Shown in pieces: positions 7,958-18,648 of a stretch of DNA of 46,226 nucleotides. Made by a program: the position numbers and the translations under genes. Position 1 is the stretch's first letter. Every line of letters starts with the position of its first letter. Location of the stretch: assembly GCF_031081985.1 (NCBI RefSeq), contig NZ_JARWSK010000012.1:1-46226 (forward strand), written 5' to 3'. The stretch is from Komagataeibacter xylinus. GTDB lineage: Bacteria; Pseudomonadota; Alphaproteobacteria; Acetobacterales; Acetobacteraceae. The notes beneath the pieces are model-generated. The model was not told the origin of the DNA and did no database searches. It saw only the letters and a list, made by a program, of their open reading frames with translations.

Positions 7958-10900
7958 TTTCTATCCTTTCTTGATCTGTCAAATTTTTATTGCTTGGCAT
8001 TGCCTTTACCGCATTTGACTCGTTGTACGCAGCCTTGACCGACTTTTCGAAACTATTCGTTAGGGACAAAATCTCGCCCGCTTCATTCGTATCAAAATCA
8101 TTACTGATCGCATGGTTTGCAGTTGATGGATCACGGGACACGACACCTGACGTAGATCCGGAATTAATTGTGATATTTGACCCAATAGAAGAGAGGCTGT
8201 TCGATGAAGTCATACCAATTACTGGTGCCGCAAATCCGCTTACATTAGCTCCTCCATCAAAAGTTTTTCTTTTTGTATTTTCTATTCCTTGATCCGGTCC
8301 TGTATTCCCTCCACTCCCCAGATTACCGTATGAGATACTGGCAGATGCGCCGGCATATTCTGATTTATTCTGTTCATCATTCGCCGTCAGGCTACCCGTT
8401 GTAACCATGTTGCCGGATGCCGCCGTGCTTTCCATGACGCCGGCATTGAGGGTCGTGCTGCTGGCAACATCGACATCAAGGCCGCCCTGACCTGCATAAA
8501 GCCCGGAAAGGCCACTGGCTTCCGTCGAGGCGTAAGTGTCAGACAGAACCCCTGCCGAGGCATTGACCGAAAAACCCATCTCCCCGCCCGTGCCATAGAC
8601 GGGAACGGCAAAGCTGAAGCCTGCGCTCTCATTCGTGCTGAGATAGCTTGCCGTATTCTGTGCCGAGGTAATATTCAGGTTACCCGCCGCCACATCTACG
8701 GAACCACCGGATACCCTGGCCCCGTCCAGCGTGGTCGTCCCCGCCCCATTATCGATGCTCACATTCTGCGCACCCGTGACCGTCGTATCTACCTGTGTCG
8801 TGCTTTGTGAATTCGTGTGGGAATGGGAGGCACTGAGTTGCCCCGTAACACTGACCCCCCACTGCAGATTGGCGTTCAGCGAGGCCGTCGCGCCGACAAA
8901 AGCGGACAGGGCCGTCTGGCTGGTAGTCGTATGCGTGGTGTCCTGTCCCGACTGGAGCTGGATATTGCCCGGCGCCGCCAGCGTGACACTCTCACCTGAC
9001 AGGCTCGCGGCCGTGGCGATGATATCCCCGGCATTGCTGTCTGTCGCAGGCTGCGCCCCGGTCGCAGTCATGGTCAGTCCATCGCCAGCTTCTGCTTCAG
9101 ATCCCTTTGCCGTGGTCGAAATAGTTTCGGATGTCTTGCTGTCATGCTCGAATCCGACTTCCGCCTGTACTCCTACCAATTCTATGTTGGATTTCGTTAC
9201 GTCTGATGTTGTCGCGGCCAGCTTGGTATCCACGAGCGTGGCCACAGTCTTCCCGATACTGACGCCGCTCTCCGCAGTTGACAGGGCATCCAGTGACTGG
9301 GTCGCCATGTCCTTGTCGCTGGCAGTCTGGGCCGCCGACAGGGCCAGATTGGCGGCCTGTCCGACAAGGGAGGTATCCGACAGTCCGACCTGCACGCCAA
9401 TGAACTTGAAATCGCTGGTCTGCTTCGTGCTGGATACATCAGACAGTGCGTTGAGCAGGACAGAGGATCCGGTTACGTTCAGATCCTTCGCGGCAACAAG
9501 ATCAGAAGCGTTGATGACTACTGGGCCGCCGCCGGTAGCAGACAGGGTGCCCCCAGTCGCCACAATCATGCTCGGAGTCCAGGTCGTGCTGCTGTCACTG
9601 ACGCTTTCTTTGGAAGATCCGAACCCAACCCTAGCCTTGGCACCGTCAGTATCAAAATAAAATCCTTTACTTTCCTTATCGTAATATGACTGCGCCGTGC
9701 TCTGGAGCGCATTCTCCGTAAGACTGCCACCTGCCTGAAGCGTGACATTGCCGCCGCCTGCGACAGTGCCCGCCACGGACATGTCCTTGCCCGAGACCAT
9801 GGTGACATTGCCATTGGCCGCCACCGTGCTGCCGACCTGGTCGGTGGAACTCTCGCTCGAGGTCGTGGTGGTCCTGTTCAGGAAGCCGTGCTCGACGGTG
9901 CGGGTATAGGAGGACTGGCTGTCGGTGACCGCGTTGAGGTTCACGTTGCCCGTCGCCATCAGCGTGGCCGACTTCCCGGCCGCGACCGTGGCGCCCGCCA
10001 GGGTGAGGTCGCCGCCGAGGGCGGCCGCCGTCAGGTTCCCGCCCGTGCTGACCGACGCCCCAAAATTCTCCGTCTCGGCCGCGCGGTGGCTGTAATCATG
10101 CTGCTCGATGTCCTGCGACGCGCTCGCCGCAACCGAACCCAGCGTGATCCCCTGCCCTGCCACAAGCGTGGTATCGCCCAGCGCGCTGAGCGACCCGCCA
10201 TCAAACGTGATGTCCTTCGCCGCATGGATCTGCGCATCGCCCCCCGAGGTGATGGTGCCCTGCGCGCCCAGTGACTGCGCCTTCCCGCCATCGACCATGA
10301 AGGTATTGAGCTGGTCCTCGTTGACGACCGAGCCGTTCAGCGCCGCCAGCGCCACGCTGCCGCCCGACAGCGTCCCGCCGGCATTGACGATATCCCCGCT
10401 GGTCGCGGTCAGCGACAGCGCGTTGCTGGCGTTGATCGTGCCGGTATTGTTGATGCTCGAGCCGGTCAGCGACACGTTGGTCGCCGAGATCTCCGCCCCG
10501 TCCGTAAGCGTCGCCTGGCCTGGGGCCAGATACAGCTTCGGCGCCAGCACACTGCGCCCGTCCACCGTCTCGGGCACATACCAGACAATGTTCTGCGTCA
10601 GCGCCGCCTGCTGGCTGGCCGTCAGCGCTGCGCCAAAGGTCAGGTCAAGCGCATTGGATTCCGAGACCGCGTTGTTGAGCAGCAGTTCCATCTGCTCGTT
10701 GGCCGTCTCGTAGCTGCTGCCAAGGAAGGTCTGGCCCGTCGACGCCACGATCTGCTGCTGGATGAACTCCGTATCGAAATACGAATCCCCCAGGAACTCG
10801 TAATCCGCCGTGTTGTCGCCCAGCCGGTTGACCAGGTATTGCGAGCCATAGAAGCCGCTGAAGGTCGCGTATTTCGGGTTGGTCTCGATCAGGTAATGCG

Positions 10901-13900
10901 CGCTGGGGTCCGGATCGGCGATGAACAGCGCGCTGCCGCCCGGAATGGCCGAGATCACCGTCGGGATGGTCGGGTCGCTGCTGGTGGCAAATCCCGGCAG
11001 CGTCATCGCGGCTTCCTGGGCCGTCGCCGACGCCTTCACCTGCGCGGTCTCGACCCCCTGATAGGCCAGGGTGCCGCCCGTGGTGGCGGGCGCCGCCGCA
11101 CTGCTCCGCGTGCCGGCCGCCCCCGCGACCCCGGTGCTGACATCCGCCAGGGCCGCCGTCGCCCCGCCGTTCAGCGCGGCGTCAGCCGCAACCCCGGACG
11201 CAGACGAAGCGGCAGCCACCGGAGACAGGCCGCCCGGCGTCTCGCCGGTATAGCTGGTATATTCACTGGAACTCGCGTTGGCGATTTCCGTCTGGTTGTT
11301 GATCGTGCCCGTGAAGGTGCCCGTGATATTGTCTTTTGCAACGATGGTGCCGGTCGGGCCGTAATAGGTCTCGCTCGAACCCCATTTTTCCTTGGGCTGC
11401 GGAGCGGCCGTCCAGTAATGGCCGACCGTAATGAGGCCAAACTTCTTCTTGTGCCTTACGGCCGACGTCGACCCGCCCTTGAAGGCCGGGTCGGACTGAC
11501 TGGTCCAGCTACAGCCGTAGAAGGCCTTGCAGGTTACATAGAAAGCATGCTGGACGGCGTAGCCGATATTGTCGAGGCTGCCCCCGCTGAGATTGATGTC
11601 GCGCCCCGCCGCGATATGGCTGGCATCGTTGATGATGCCACCTGTGGTTGTAATATCCACATCACGCCCGGCCGAGATCAGGGAGGCGGCGTTGTTGAGC
11701 GTGGCACGACCACCATCTTCCTGCACATAGATCGTGCCGCCCTGGGAATGACCGACAAGCTGGCCCGTGCCCTGTGCGCCGGTCACGGTATCCAGCAGGC
11801 CTGCCGGCACGGGAATATCGACATTGCTGCCGCCCGCGTAACTATGGCTCCACAGGACGGCATTGGCGACGACCGTCACCCCGCCCAGGACATCATTGGT
11901 GACCGTGCCAGCGTTGATCAGGACATCCCCGCTGGCGCTGTCAGCCACGATCTCGCCGGAGCGGTTGAACACGGCGGTGGCCGCCCCGCTGGCGCCATTG
12001 CCGATCCCGATCGACCCGTTATCCGAAAGGATGGCCCCAAGCTGGTTGGTCAGGGTGCCGGGCAGGTCCAGGGCCACACCGGCCACACCATCAATGAGGC
12101 CGGTATTGGTGATCGCCCCGCCCGAGGAGACGTCCAGGACGCCGCCTTCGGCCATCAGGGCGCCGTTATTGGTGACCGATGCCGCCGTGATGGTGACGTT
12201 GCCCCCGGCCAGCACGCCGCCACCGGCCTCGGCCGTGTAGTCGCCCCCGACCCGCAGCAGCGTGTCGCCCCCGGACTGGAACAGCATGCCACTGTCGAGG
12301 TCCCCCGTGAGCGTCACGGCCAGCGTGTTCCCTGCGACCAGCTGCGCAGCACCACCGAGCGAGGTCGTATCAAGCGATAGATTGCCCGCCGCCTGCACCA
12401 CGCCGTCCGTATCGCTGAACCCGGTCATCGCGCTGCCGCCAGCATTTGCAAGCGACAGGGTATTCTGGCCGGAGCGTTCGATCACGCTGCCGCCGTCATT
12501 GTCCAGCCCGTTCGCCACCAGGGTCAGGTTGCCCCATGACTGCAGCGTGCCGCCCGCGTTATTGATGCTGGCGGCCGCCTGCGTGCCGCCGGCGGAGAGC
12601 AGCAGGCTGCCATCGGCCGCGTTGACCAGGCCGCCCGACCCGTTGGTCAGGCTGTCGGCAACCAGCGTGATATCCTGGCCCGCCTGCAGCGCGCCACCGT
12701 CATTGGCAAGCTGCGCCATCGCGCCGCCGCCTGCATTGCGGACATCCAGCGTGCCGCCGGTGCTGACGATCCGGCCGGCGCTGGTGTTATCGAGCGCCGC
12801 CGCCGCCAGCGCGACATTGCCCGCGCCCTGGATCGCACCGCCTTCATTGCCCACTGCGCCGGTCGTGGTGACGCTCACGGCGCCCGCACCCGAGATGACC
12901 GCGCCGGATGTGTTGGTCAGGCTGGCCCCCGAAAGGGCGACCGCGCCATTGCCCCCGATCCGTCCATCGGTATCGTCGATCGCGCCGCCACTCTTCAGGG
13001 TCACGCCCTGCGTGCCGTAGACCAGGCCGGAATTCGACACGGAGCCGGACAGGGTCGCGTTCATCTGGTCGGACGCCACCAGCGTCCCGGTATTGGCAAG
13101 GGAGGCCGCGTTGAGGTCCACCAGGCCAGCCAGCGCACCGATCTCGCCGCTATTGGTCACGCCCTGCGCCGCAAGGGTGACATCGCCCTGCGAGACGAGC
13201 GTGCCGCCATTGGCCAGGGCCACCTGCGTCGTGACGTCGAGGGTGGCGCCACGGCCTTCGGCCTCGATCCGCCCGGCATTGGACAGGCCATCACCGCTGC
13301 CCGTTCCGGTCAGGACGAGGGAGAGCACGCCGTTTTCGGTCGCCATCAACCCGCTGGAAGCGGTCGTCAGGCCAGCGGCCGTAAGGCCCAGCCCCTGCCC
13401 GCCCACCAGCGTGCCCGCAACAGCCATGTCGCCCGCCGCCACCACGGACAGGCCCTGACCGGCACTCATGACGCCCGTGGCATCATCGGACCAGGTCCCC
13501 GTCACCAGCGACAGGTTCCCGGCCGCCTTGACCGCGCCACCGGCGTTCGAGAAAGCCAGGGCGGATGCGGGCGCGCTGTCGGCATCCAGCGCGATGTTGC
13601 CATCGAGTGCGAGGATGCGGCCATTGTCATTGCCGATCGTGCCGGCCGCGATCGAGACACTCCCGGCCGCCTGGATGATGCCGCCCGACGTGTTGTCCAG
13701 TGTCGCCATCAATGTGGCGGGAGACCCTGCGGAGAGCGTGACGTTGCCGCCCACGCTGACCAGGGTGCCGGCGGTGTTGGCGAGGCTGGCCGCCGCAATG
13801 GTCAGGTTGCCACCCGCCTGCACCGCGCCGCCGCGGTTATCAAGGGCGGTCAGCGGCGTCGTGGCATCGCCATTGCGGATCCCGATGGCGCCTCCCGCGA

Positions 13901-16886
13901 GGATCGTGCCGGCTTCGTTATCGAGGCCTGTGGCGGAAAGCGCGAGGCTGGTCCCGGCCTGGATCGTACCATTGTCATTGGCGACCTGTGCCGCCGTCAG
14001 GGCCAGCGCGCCCGCAGCCCCCGTGCCGATGGTCCCGCCCTGATTGGACGTTGTGCCCCCTGACCCAAGCGTCAGTCCGGTCGCACCATACAGCGTGCCG
14101 GTATTGATCAGGTCATCCGTCGTGGACACGTCAAGCCCTGCCGCAGTCGCGATCAGGCCGCTATTGGTCAGACCTGCCGCCGAAAGCGCGCTACTACCGG
14201 CAAGTGAGGCGATCTCACCGCTATTGAGCAGGAGGCCGTCGGCGTCGACGCTCTGGTTCCCCTGCGAGATGATCGTACCCGTGTTGGCGAGCGACGTCGC
14301 ATCAACCTTCAGGACACCGGCGACATCCGCGTCCTCGATGGCGCCAGCGTTGGACAGGGCGGGCGATGCCGCATTCCCATGGACGGCAATCATCGTGTCA
14401 CCGGCGAGGGCGCCAATGGTGCCCTTCGCGCCATTGACCAGGCTGGCCGCCGAAAGGCTTAGCCCGTCACCCGCCGTAATCGCCCCTTCGTTATCGGCCG
14501 CCCCCGTGACCGACAGGTCAAGCGCGGTTCCTGCCTGAAGGGCAGCCGATGTGTCACTGGCATACTGGCCGGTCGCAAGCGTCAGCGCGCCACCCGCCTG
14601 GACCGCGCCATCCGTATTGGTGAACAGCCCCTGCCCCGACCCGTTATCGGTGATGGCAACAGAACCGGTTTTCCCGACCAGGCCACCGGATGTATTGTCA
14701 ACGCTCACCGCGCTGATCGTGAGGTCATTGCTGGCCTCGACCAGGCCCGATGCGTTCGTCAGGTGGTCAAGGGCCGCACCCGTCGCATCGCGGGCAAGGG
14801 TGACGGATGTCCCGCCCAGCACTGTCCCGCCGGTATTGTCGAGCGCGGTCGTCACGATGGACATGAGGGCGGCTGCCTGCAGCCAGCCGTTATTATTGGC
14901 GACACTGGCGGCATCGATGTTCAGGCCACCATCCGTCGCGATGATTTTGCCCCCGGTATTGTCGAGGCTGGCGGCGGCAAGCTGCACCACGCCCGTATCA
15001 CTGCCAAGCTGCCCGCCCCTGTTGGACAGGGCGCCACCCGCCGCAAGGCTCAGGCCGCCTGCCCCATATAATGTACCCGTATTGGTCACCGTACCGGCCG
15101 TGCGCACGCCAAGCGTGCCGGCGGCAAGGATGCTGTCACTGTTGGCCAGCGTGGCGGCGTCGATCGTCAGGCTGCCCGATGCCGACTGGGATTTTATGAC
15201 CCCCGTATTGGCCAGGCCACCAGTCCCCGCCGCGTTGAGGGTAAGGTTGCCCGCGGTTGCAAGCAGCAGGGCGGATGCTCCGTTGGCGATGTGGTCCGCC
15301 GTCACGGTCACGCCCGTGCCGCCACCCAGCGTGCCTTCGTTATCGACCGCCCCCGTGGCGGTGACGGCAAGGGCCTGCTGCGCCGTCAGCGAAGCCGTGG
15401 TGTCGGATGTATAGCTGGCCAGTGCAGCAGTCAGGCTGCCCCCGGCCTGGATGGCCCCGCCATTATTGGTGACGGCCTGCGCTGACAGCGTCATGTCACC
15501 CGACTGGTCGAGGATCTTCCCGCCCGTATTATCCAGCGCCCCCACGGCGGCAATCGAGGCCAGACCGGTCGTGCTCGATATCTGGCCACCGGCATTGGAC
15601 AGCGTGCTGGCGCTGGCCAGCGTCAGCCCCGCCTGGGCTGCGATCGTGCCGGTATTGGCGAGCGACCCTGCCCGGGCGGACAGGGCGCCACCGGATGCGC
15701 CGATGCCGCCACTGTTATCGAGCGCACCGGTCGCAGAAAGCGACAGCGCGCCAGCCCCGGCCGTCACCGTCCCGCTATTGCCGATCGCAGCCGCCCGGGC
15801 GGCCAGGGTCGTACCGCCGCCAATGGTCCCGCTGTTATTCAGGGCGCCGCCTGCCGCCAGCTGCATCCCGCCACCTGACTGCAGCGTCCCGGCATTGCTG
15901 ACCTGCCCGCCCACCTGCGCCTGCAGGTTGCCCGAAGCCGCCATGGAACCGTTGAGCACAAGGTCGCCGGCATCGGTCAGCGTCATGTCGCCTGCATTGG
16001 CCGCCATGGTGCCGTCAACCCGCACGCCGGCGCCGGCCTCGTTGACCACCATGTAGATCCGGTTGGCGTACATCCCGCCAAGGGCCGCCGTATCAATCGC
16101 GAATTCCGGTGCGGCCGTGCCGTCGGACGCCAGCGGATGGGCCGCGTTGGTGCCGTAATCGACCCGGTTGCGCCCGGCCACGATAGTGGCCGTCTCCGCA
16201 TTGACCTGCGCCTTGAGCGTCACCGAGCGCGACAGGATGTCGAGCACCGGCACGGTGGTGAAGTCTCCGCCCTTCCCCTCGAAGGTGATGTTGCCGCCCC
16301 GGACGACGATATCCTTCAGGTTGCCGCTGGCATCCATCTCCGGCGTGCCGGTGGCAAGGGTCACATGGGCGGTGTTGATGAACCCGCATCCCGCACAGGT
16401 GATGCCGTTGGGGTTGGCCACCACCACCGAGGCCTGGTGCCCCGCCACTTCCGTATAGCCCAGCATCTGTGTCGGCAGGGTGCCGGTCACCTCGTTGAGG
16501 ATCAGGCTGGCGGCATGGCCGTCAAGATTGGTGTTGCCATACACCACGCCCCCGATCTTCGTCTCGGTCGCCGTGGTGGCGTTGTTCAGGATCACACCGC
16601 TTTCGGGCACGCCATACTGGATGAAGTCATTATGCGACACGCCCGCCGCGTTGGGGGTGGCGATATTGACCTGGTCGATGCCGTTCTGGGTCTTGTCCAG
16701 CGTCGGCTCGGGGCCGCCGGCATGGGGATCGACCACGATCTGCGGCTCCGCCTGCTGGGCGGATGCGGCGGACACGGTCGAGGCCAGGAACAGGGAGACG
16801 GCGGCAAAGACATGCACGCAGCGCTGAAGACGTGACGGACCCGGAATGATATCGGGTGCGGCAACCCTGCGGGGCGTCTTCATCAT
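7944..16886 (-). CDS. Two-partner secretion exoprotein, CdiA/FhaB-class filamentous haemagglutinin
   Basis: A 2980-residue TpsA protein. Order of parts: basic extended signal peptide ending near ASAQQ (residues 1-44); TPS secretion domain to about residue 300 with the NPNGI motif (VVVANPNGITCAGCGF); a long filament of degenerate roughly 20-residue beta-helix repeats (LSNTGTL, LDNTGGKI types) to about 1700; a non-repetitive conserved block near 2000 with LFIADPDPSAHYLIETNPKY and DIVWYVPETV, as in CdiA/FhaB proteins; then haemagglutinin repeats to about 2830. The C-terminus has no VENN motif and no recognisable toxin domain; it stops after about 40 AT-rich residues. It is exported by the adjacent TpsB and probably acts in adhesion or cell-cell contact. 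It starts at the ATGATG overlapping the tpsB stop. Confidence 0.9.
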   Translation of the reverse strand: MMKTPRRVAAPDIIPGPSRLQRCVHVFAAVSLFLASTVSAASAQQAEPQIVVDPHAGGPEPTLDKTQNGIDQVNIATPNAAGVSHNDFIQYGVPESGVILNNATTATETKIGGVVYGNTNLDGHAASLILNEVTGTLPTQMLGYTEVAGHQASVVVANPNGITCAGCGFINTAHVTLATGTPEMDASGNLKDIVVRGGNITFEGKGGDFTTVPVLDILSRSVTLKAQVNAETATIVAGRNRVDYGTNAAHPLASDGTAAPEFAIDTAALGGMYANRIYMVVNEAGAGVRVDGTMAANAGDMTLTDAGDLVLNGSMAASGNLQAQVGGQVSNAGTLQSGGGMQLAAGGALNNSGTIGGGTTLAARAAAIGNSGTVTAGAGALSLSATGALDNSGGIGASGGALSARAGSLANTGTIAAQAGLTLASASTLSNAGGQISSTTGLASIAAVGALDNTGGKILDQSGDMTLSAQAVTNNGGAIQAGGSLTAALASYTSDTTASLTAQQALAVTATGAVDNEGTLGGGTGVTVTADHIANGASALLLATAGNLTLNAAGTGGLANTGVIKSQSASGSLTIDAATLANSDSILAAGTLGVRTAGTVTNTGTLYGAGGLSLAAGGALSNRGGQLGSDTGVVQLAAASLDNTGGKIIATDGGLNIDAASVANNNGWLQAAALMSIVTTALDNTGGTVLGGTSVTLARDATGAALDHLTNASGLVEASNDLTISAVSVDNTSGGLVGKTGSVAITDNGSGQGLFTNTDGAVQAGGALTLATGQYASDTSAALQAGTALDLSVTGAADNEGAITAGDGLSLSAASLVNGAKGTIGALAGDTMIAVHGNAASPALSNAGAIEDADVAGVLKVDATSLANTGTIISQGNQSVDADGLLLNSGEIASLAGSSALSAAGLTNSGLIATAAGLDVSTTDDLINTGTLYGATGLTLGSGGTTSNQGGTIGTGAAGALALTAAQVANDNGTIQAGTSLALSATGLDNEAGTILAGGAIGIRNGDATTPLTALDNRGGAVQAGGNLTIAAASLANTAGTLVSVGGNVTLSAGSPATLMATLDNTSGGIIQAAGSVSIAAGTIGNDNGRILALDGNIALDADSAPASALAFSNAGGAVKAAGNLSLVTGTWSDDATGVMSAGQGLSVVAAGDMAVAGTLVGGQGLGLTAAGLTTASSGLMATENGVLSLVLTGTGSGDGLSNAGRIEAEGRGATLDVTTQVALANGGTLVSQGDVTLAAQGVTNSGEIGALAGLVDLNAASLANTGTLVASDQMNATLSGSVSNSGLVYGTQGVTLKSGGAIDDTDGRIGGNGAVALSGASLTNTSGAVISGAGAVSVTTTGAVGNEGGAIQGAGNVALAAAALDNTSAGRIVSTGGTLDVRNAGGGAMAQLANDGGALQAGQDITLVADSLTNGSGGLVNAADGSLLLSAGGTQAAASINNAGGTLQSWGNLTLVANGLDNDGGSVIERSGQNTLSLANAGGSAMTGFSDTDGVVQAAGNLSLDTTSLGGAAQLVAGNTLAVTLTGDLDSGMLFQSGGDTLLRVGGDYTAEAGGGVLAGGNVTITAASVTNNGALMAEGGVLDVSSGGAITNTGLIDGVAGVALDLPGTLTNQLGAILSDNGSIGIGNGASGAATAVFNRSGEIVADSASGDVLINAGTVTNDVLGGVTVVANAVLWSHSYAGGSNVDIPVPAGLLDTVTGAQGTGQLVGHSQGGTIYVQEDGGRATLNNAASLISAGRDVDITTTGGIINDASHIAAGRDINLSGGSLDNIGYAVQHAFYVTCKAFYGCSWTSQSDPAFKGGSTSAVRHKKKFGLITVGHYWTAAPQPKEKWGSSETYYGPTGTIVAKDNITGTFTGTINNQTEIANASSSEYTSYTGETPGGLSPVAAASSASGVAADAALNGGATAALADVSTGVAGAAGTRSSAAAPATTGGTLAYQGVETAQVKASATAQEAAMTLPGFATSSDPTIPTVISAIPGGSALFIADPDPSAHYLIETNPKYATFSGFYGSQYLVNRLGDNTADYEFLGDSYFDTEFIQQQIVASTGQTFLGSSYETANEQMELLLNNAVSESNALDLTFGAALTASQQAALTQNIVWYVPETVDGRSVLAPKLYLAPGQATLTDGAEISATNVSLTGSSINNTGTINASNALSLTATSGDIVNAGGTLSGGSVALAALNGSVVNEDQLNTFMVDGGKAQSLGAQGTITSGGDAQIHAAKDITFDGGSLSALGDTTLVAGQGITLGSVAASASQDIEQHDYSHRAAETENFGASVSTGGNLTAAALGGDLTLAGATVAAGKSATLMATGNVNLNAVTDSQSSYTRTVEHGFLNRTTTTSSESSTDQVGSTVAANGNVTMVSGKDMSVAGTVAGGGNVTLQAGGSLTENALQSTAQSYYDKESKGFYFDTDGAKARVGFGSSKESVSDSSTTWTPSMIVATGGTLSATGGGPVVINASDLVAAKDLNVTGSSVLLNALSDVSSTKQTSDFKFIGVQVGLSDTSLVGQAANLALSAAQTASDKDMATQSLDALSTAESGVSIGKTVATLVDTKLAATTSDVTKSNIELVGVQAEVGFEHDSKTSETISTTAKGSEAEAGDGLTMTATGAQPATDSNAGDIIATAASLSGESVTLAAPGNIQLQSGQDTTHTTTSQTALSAFVGATASLNANLQWGVSVTGQLSASHSHTNSQSTTQVDTTVTGAQNVSIDNGAGTTTLDGARVSGGSVDVAAGNLNITSAQNTASYLSTNESAGFSFAVPVYGTGGEMGFSVNASAGVLSDTYASTEASGLSGLYAGQGGLDVDVASSTTLNAGVMESTAASGNMVTTGSLTANDEQNKSEYAGASASISYGNLGSGGNTGPDQGIENTKRKTFDGGANVSGFAAPVIGMTSSNSLSSIGSNITINSGSTSGVVSRDPSTANHAISNDFDTNEAGEILSLTNSFEKSVKAAYNESNAVKAMPSNKNLTDQERIENDKK

Positions 16887-18628
16887 ATCTTCGCTCCAAC
16901 CTGAAACAGCGGGATCAGCCCTTCCGAGGGAAGCGGGCCGGTATACATGGAATGGGTCAGGGAGACGTTCCAGAAGAACGGCCCCGTGGTCTTGCGCAGC
17001 CCCAGGCCACCGCCCGCCATCTCGCCGCCCTTCAGCGCAGGCGGCGTGGAGGAGGAGGCAAAACCCGCGCGCACGACGCCGACATCAAGGGCGGCGTAAA
17101 GCTGGGTGCCCTCGATGACCTGGTGGCAGATGAAGGCGAACTTCCCGCACTTCAGGCCCTTTGTGGGCAGCTGCCACGAGAAGTCGTTGCGCATGTAGCC
17201 GCCGTCATTGCCCAGCAGGACCTGCTCGAGGAAGCCGCGCACCGAATAGGGGCCACCCACCTGCAGTTCATTAGTGGGAAACTGGTCGCGCGTGCTGTAT
17301 TCGCCGTGCAGCGTGGTATGCCACAGCACGCCGCGCGCAAGCGGCTTGTAGCCGTCAATGTCGAGCGAGGGCTTGAGGTAGGAGGAATGCGGGTCCTGCC
17401 AGCCTGGACGGATGAAGTTCGACCACGTGCCCGCGCCATCCACCGCGACCTTGAGGCCACCGGTGATGTACCACACCCCGCCCCAGCCCTTGAGCGATTC
17501 ACTGACCTGCACGTTGACGAAGGCCTGCCGCGCCGTCTCGGTGTCGATCACCGTATGGTTGATCTCCGAGCCGAACGACTTGCGCTCGTAGCTGGCCTGG
17601 AAGGTGGTCACGCCGATACGGTTGCGCAGCAGCACGCGCGAGATGCCCAGCCGCCAGTCCCGTCGGCCGCCGCCAAGGTGGTAGATGTCGCTGAGTGTTG
17701 CGAGCGGATAGTCATCCTGCGAGCGCCACCACGACCCGAACACGGTCCAGTAGCCGAACGGGATCGACCCGTTGACCGACAGGTAGGACGTGCCGCGCTG
17801 CCCGGCATGGCCGACAAGCGAATGGTCGTATTCCACTGACCACAAATCCAGCAGCCCCAGCGGGTTTTCCGCCGTGAGCATGGCATGGCCCGTCTCCTGG
17901 CCGGTGATCTGCTGGCCGTAATTGTCGAACCAGACCTGGCCGTGCAGCACGCCCCGCTTGGGCGCAGTCACCACCACGGTGGACGCCCCCGCCCTGCCGC
18001 CGGGGGCGATGCGCATGCGCGCGCCCCAGTGGCTCAGCCGGTTCATGTCCTCGATCCCCTGTTCCAGGTCCCGCAGGTTGAGGATCTTCCCGTGCAGCCC
18101 GGGGAAGGCCATGACGGTCGCCAGCCGGGCCGGGCGGCCCTGTAACTGGATACCCGCCAGTTTCCCTTCGATCACCACGATCCGCAGGTGCCCGCTGGAA
18201 AGCTTCTGCTCGGGCAGGTAGGCCCGCGAGGTGATGAAACCCTGGCGGATATAGGCGGCATTGAGCGCGTTGATCAGTCCGTTGAGATCGCGCACCGACA
18301 TGCAGGTGCCGACATGGGGACCGGTGATCGCATCGCTCAAAGCGCGCGACAGGTGCTGCGCACCTTCGACCGTGATGTCATGCACCGTAACACAGGTTTT
18401 TGATGCCTGTGGCAGGGCGGACGGCCTCTGGATCTGGATGTCGTTTGACGGTGGCGGCAGCGCGTCAAGCTGCTCCTGGTGCTGCTCGAAGCGCTGGAAC
18501 TGGTCCTGCGACGAGCCCGGCCCCGCCGGCATCACGCCGCCGGGCAGGCCCGGCACCTGGGCCATTGCCACACCGGGCAGCGCCATCATGGCCGCCGCCG
18601 CCCCAACCTGCCAGCGCATCACGCGCAT
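16883..18628 (-). CDS. TpsB outer-membrane transporter (ShlB/FhaC/HecB family)
   Basis: A 581-residue Omp85-superfamily transporter that secretes the TpsA partner across the outer membrane. Seen: signal peptide to about AMA (residue 23), a proline-rich linker, a POTRA region (TVHDITVEGAQHLSRALSDA), a second POTRA-like segment (HLRIVVIEGKLAGIQLQG), and the barrel with the L6-loop VRGF motif (VGGPYSVRGFLEQ). It ends with FQVGAKI, a phenylalanine-containing barrel terminus. The stop overlaps the tpsA start (ATGATG), so the two are coupled. It lies 20 nt downstream of the IalB-like gene, making one operon. Confidence 0.92.
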   Translation of the reverse strand: MRVMRWQVGAAAAMMALPGVAMAQVPGLPGGVMPAGPGSSQDQFQRFEQHQEQLDALPPPSNDIQIQRPSALPQASKTCVTVHDITVEGAQHLSRALSDAITGPHVGTCMSVRDLNGLINALNAAYIRQGFITSRAYLPEQKLSSGHLRIVVIEGKLAGIQLQGRPARLATVMAFPGLHGKILNLRDLEQGIEDMNRLSHWGARMRIAPGGRAGASTVVVTAPKRGVLHGQVWFDNYGQQITGQETGHAMLTAENPLGLLDLWSVEYDHSLVGHAGQRGTSYLSVNGSIPFGYWTVFGSWWRSQDDYPLATLSDIYHLGGGRRDWRLGISRVLLRNRIGVTTFQASYERKSFGSEINHTVIDTETARQAFVNVQVSESLKGWGGVWYITGGLKVAVDGAGTWSNFIRPGWQDPHSSYLKPSLDIDGYKPLARGVLWHTTLHGEYSTRDQFPTNELQVGGPYSVRGFLEQVLLGNDGGYMRNDFSWQLPTKGLKCGKFAFICHQVIEGTQLYAALDVGVVRAGFASSSTPPALKGGEMAGGGLGLRKTTGPFFWNVSLTHSMYTGPLPSEGLIPLFQVGAKI

Positions 18629-18648
18629 TCCGGACTATGCGGCCGGCT

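Noticed and set aside
7944-8300. CdiA-CT toxin domain at the tpsA C-terminus
   Set aside because: No VENN-type motif and only about 40 residues follow the last conserved part; too short for a toxin domain.
8731-16835. Many long plus-strand frames across tpsA
   Set aside because: They are antisense shadows of the repetitive GC-rich exoprotein gene, rich in Pro, Ser and Val without domain motifs.
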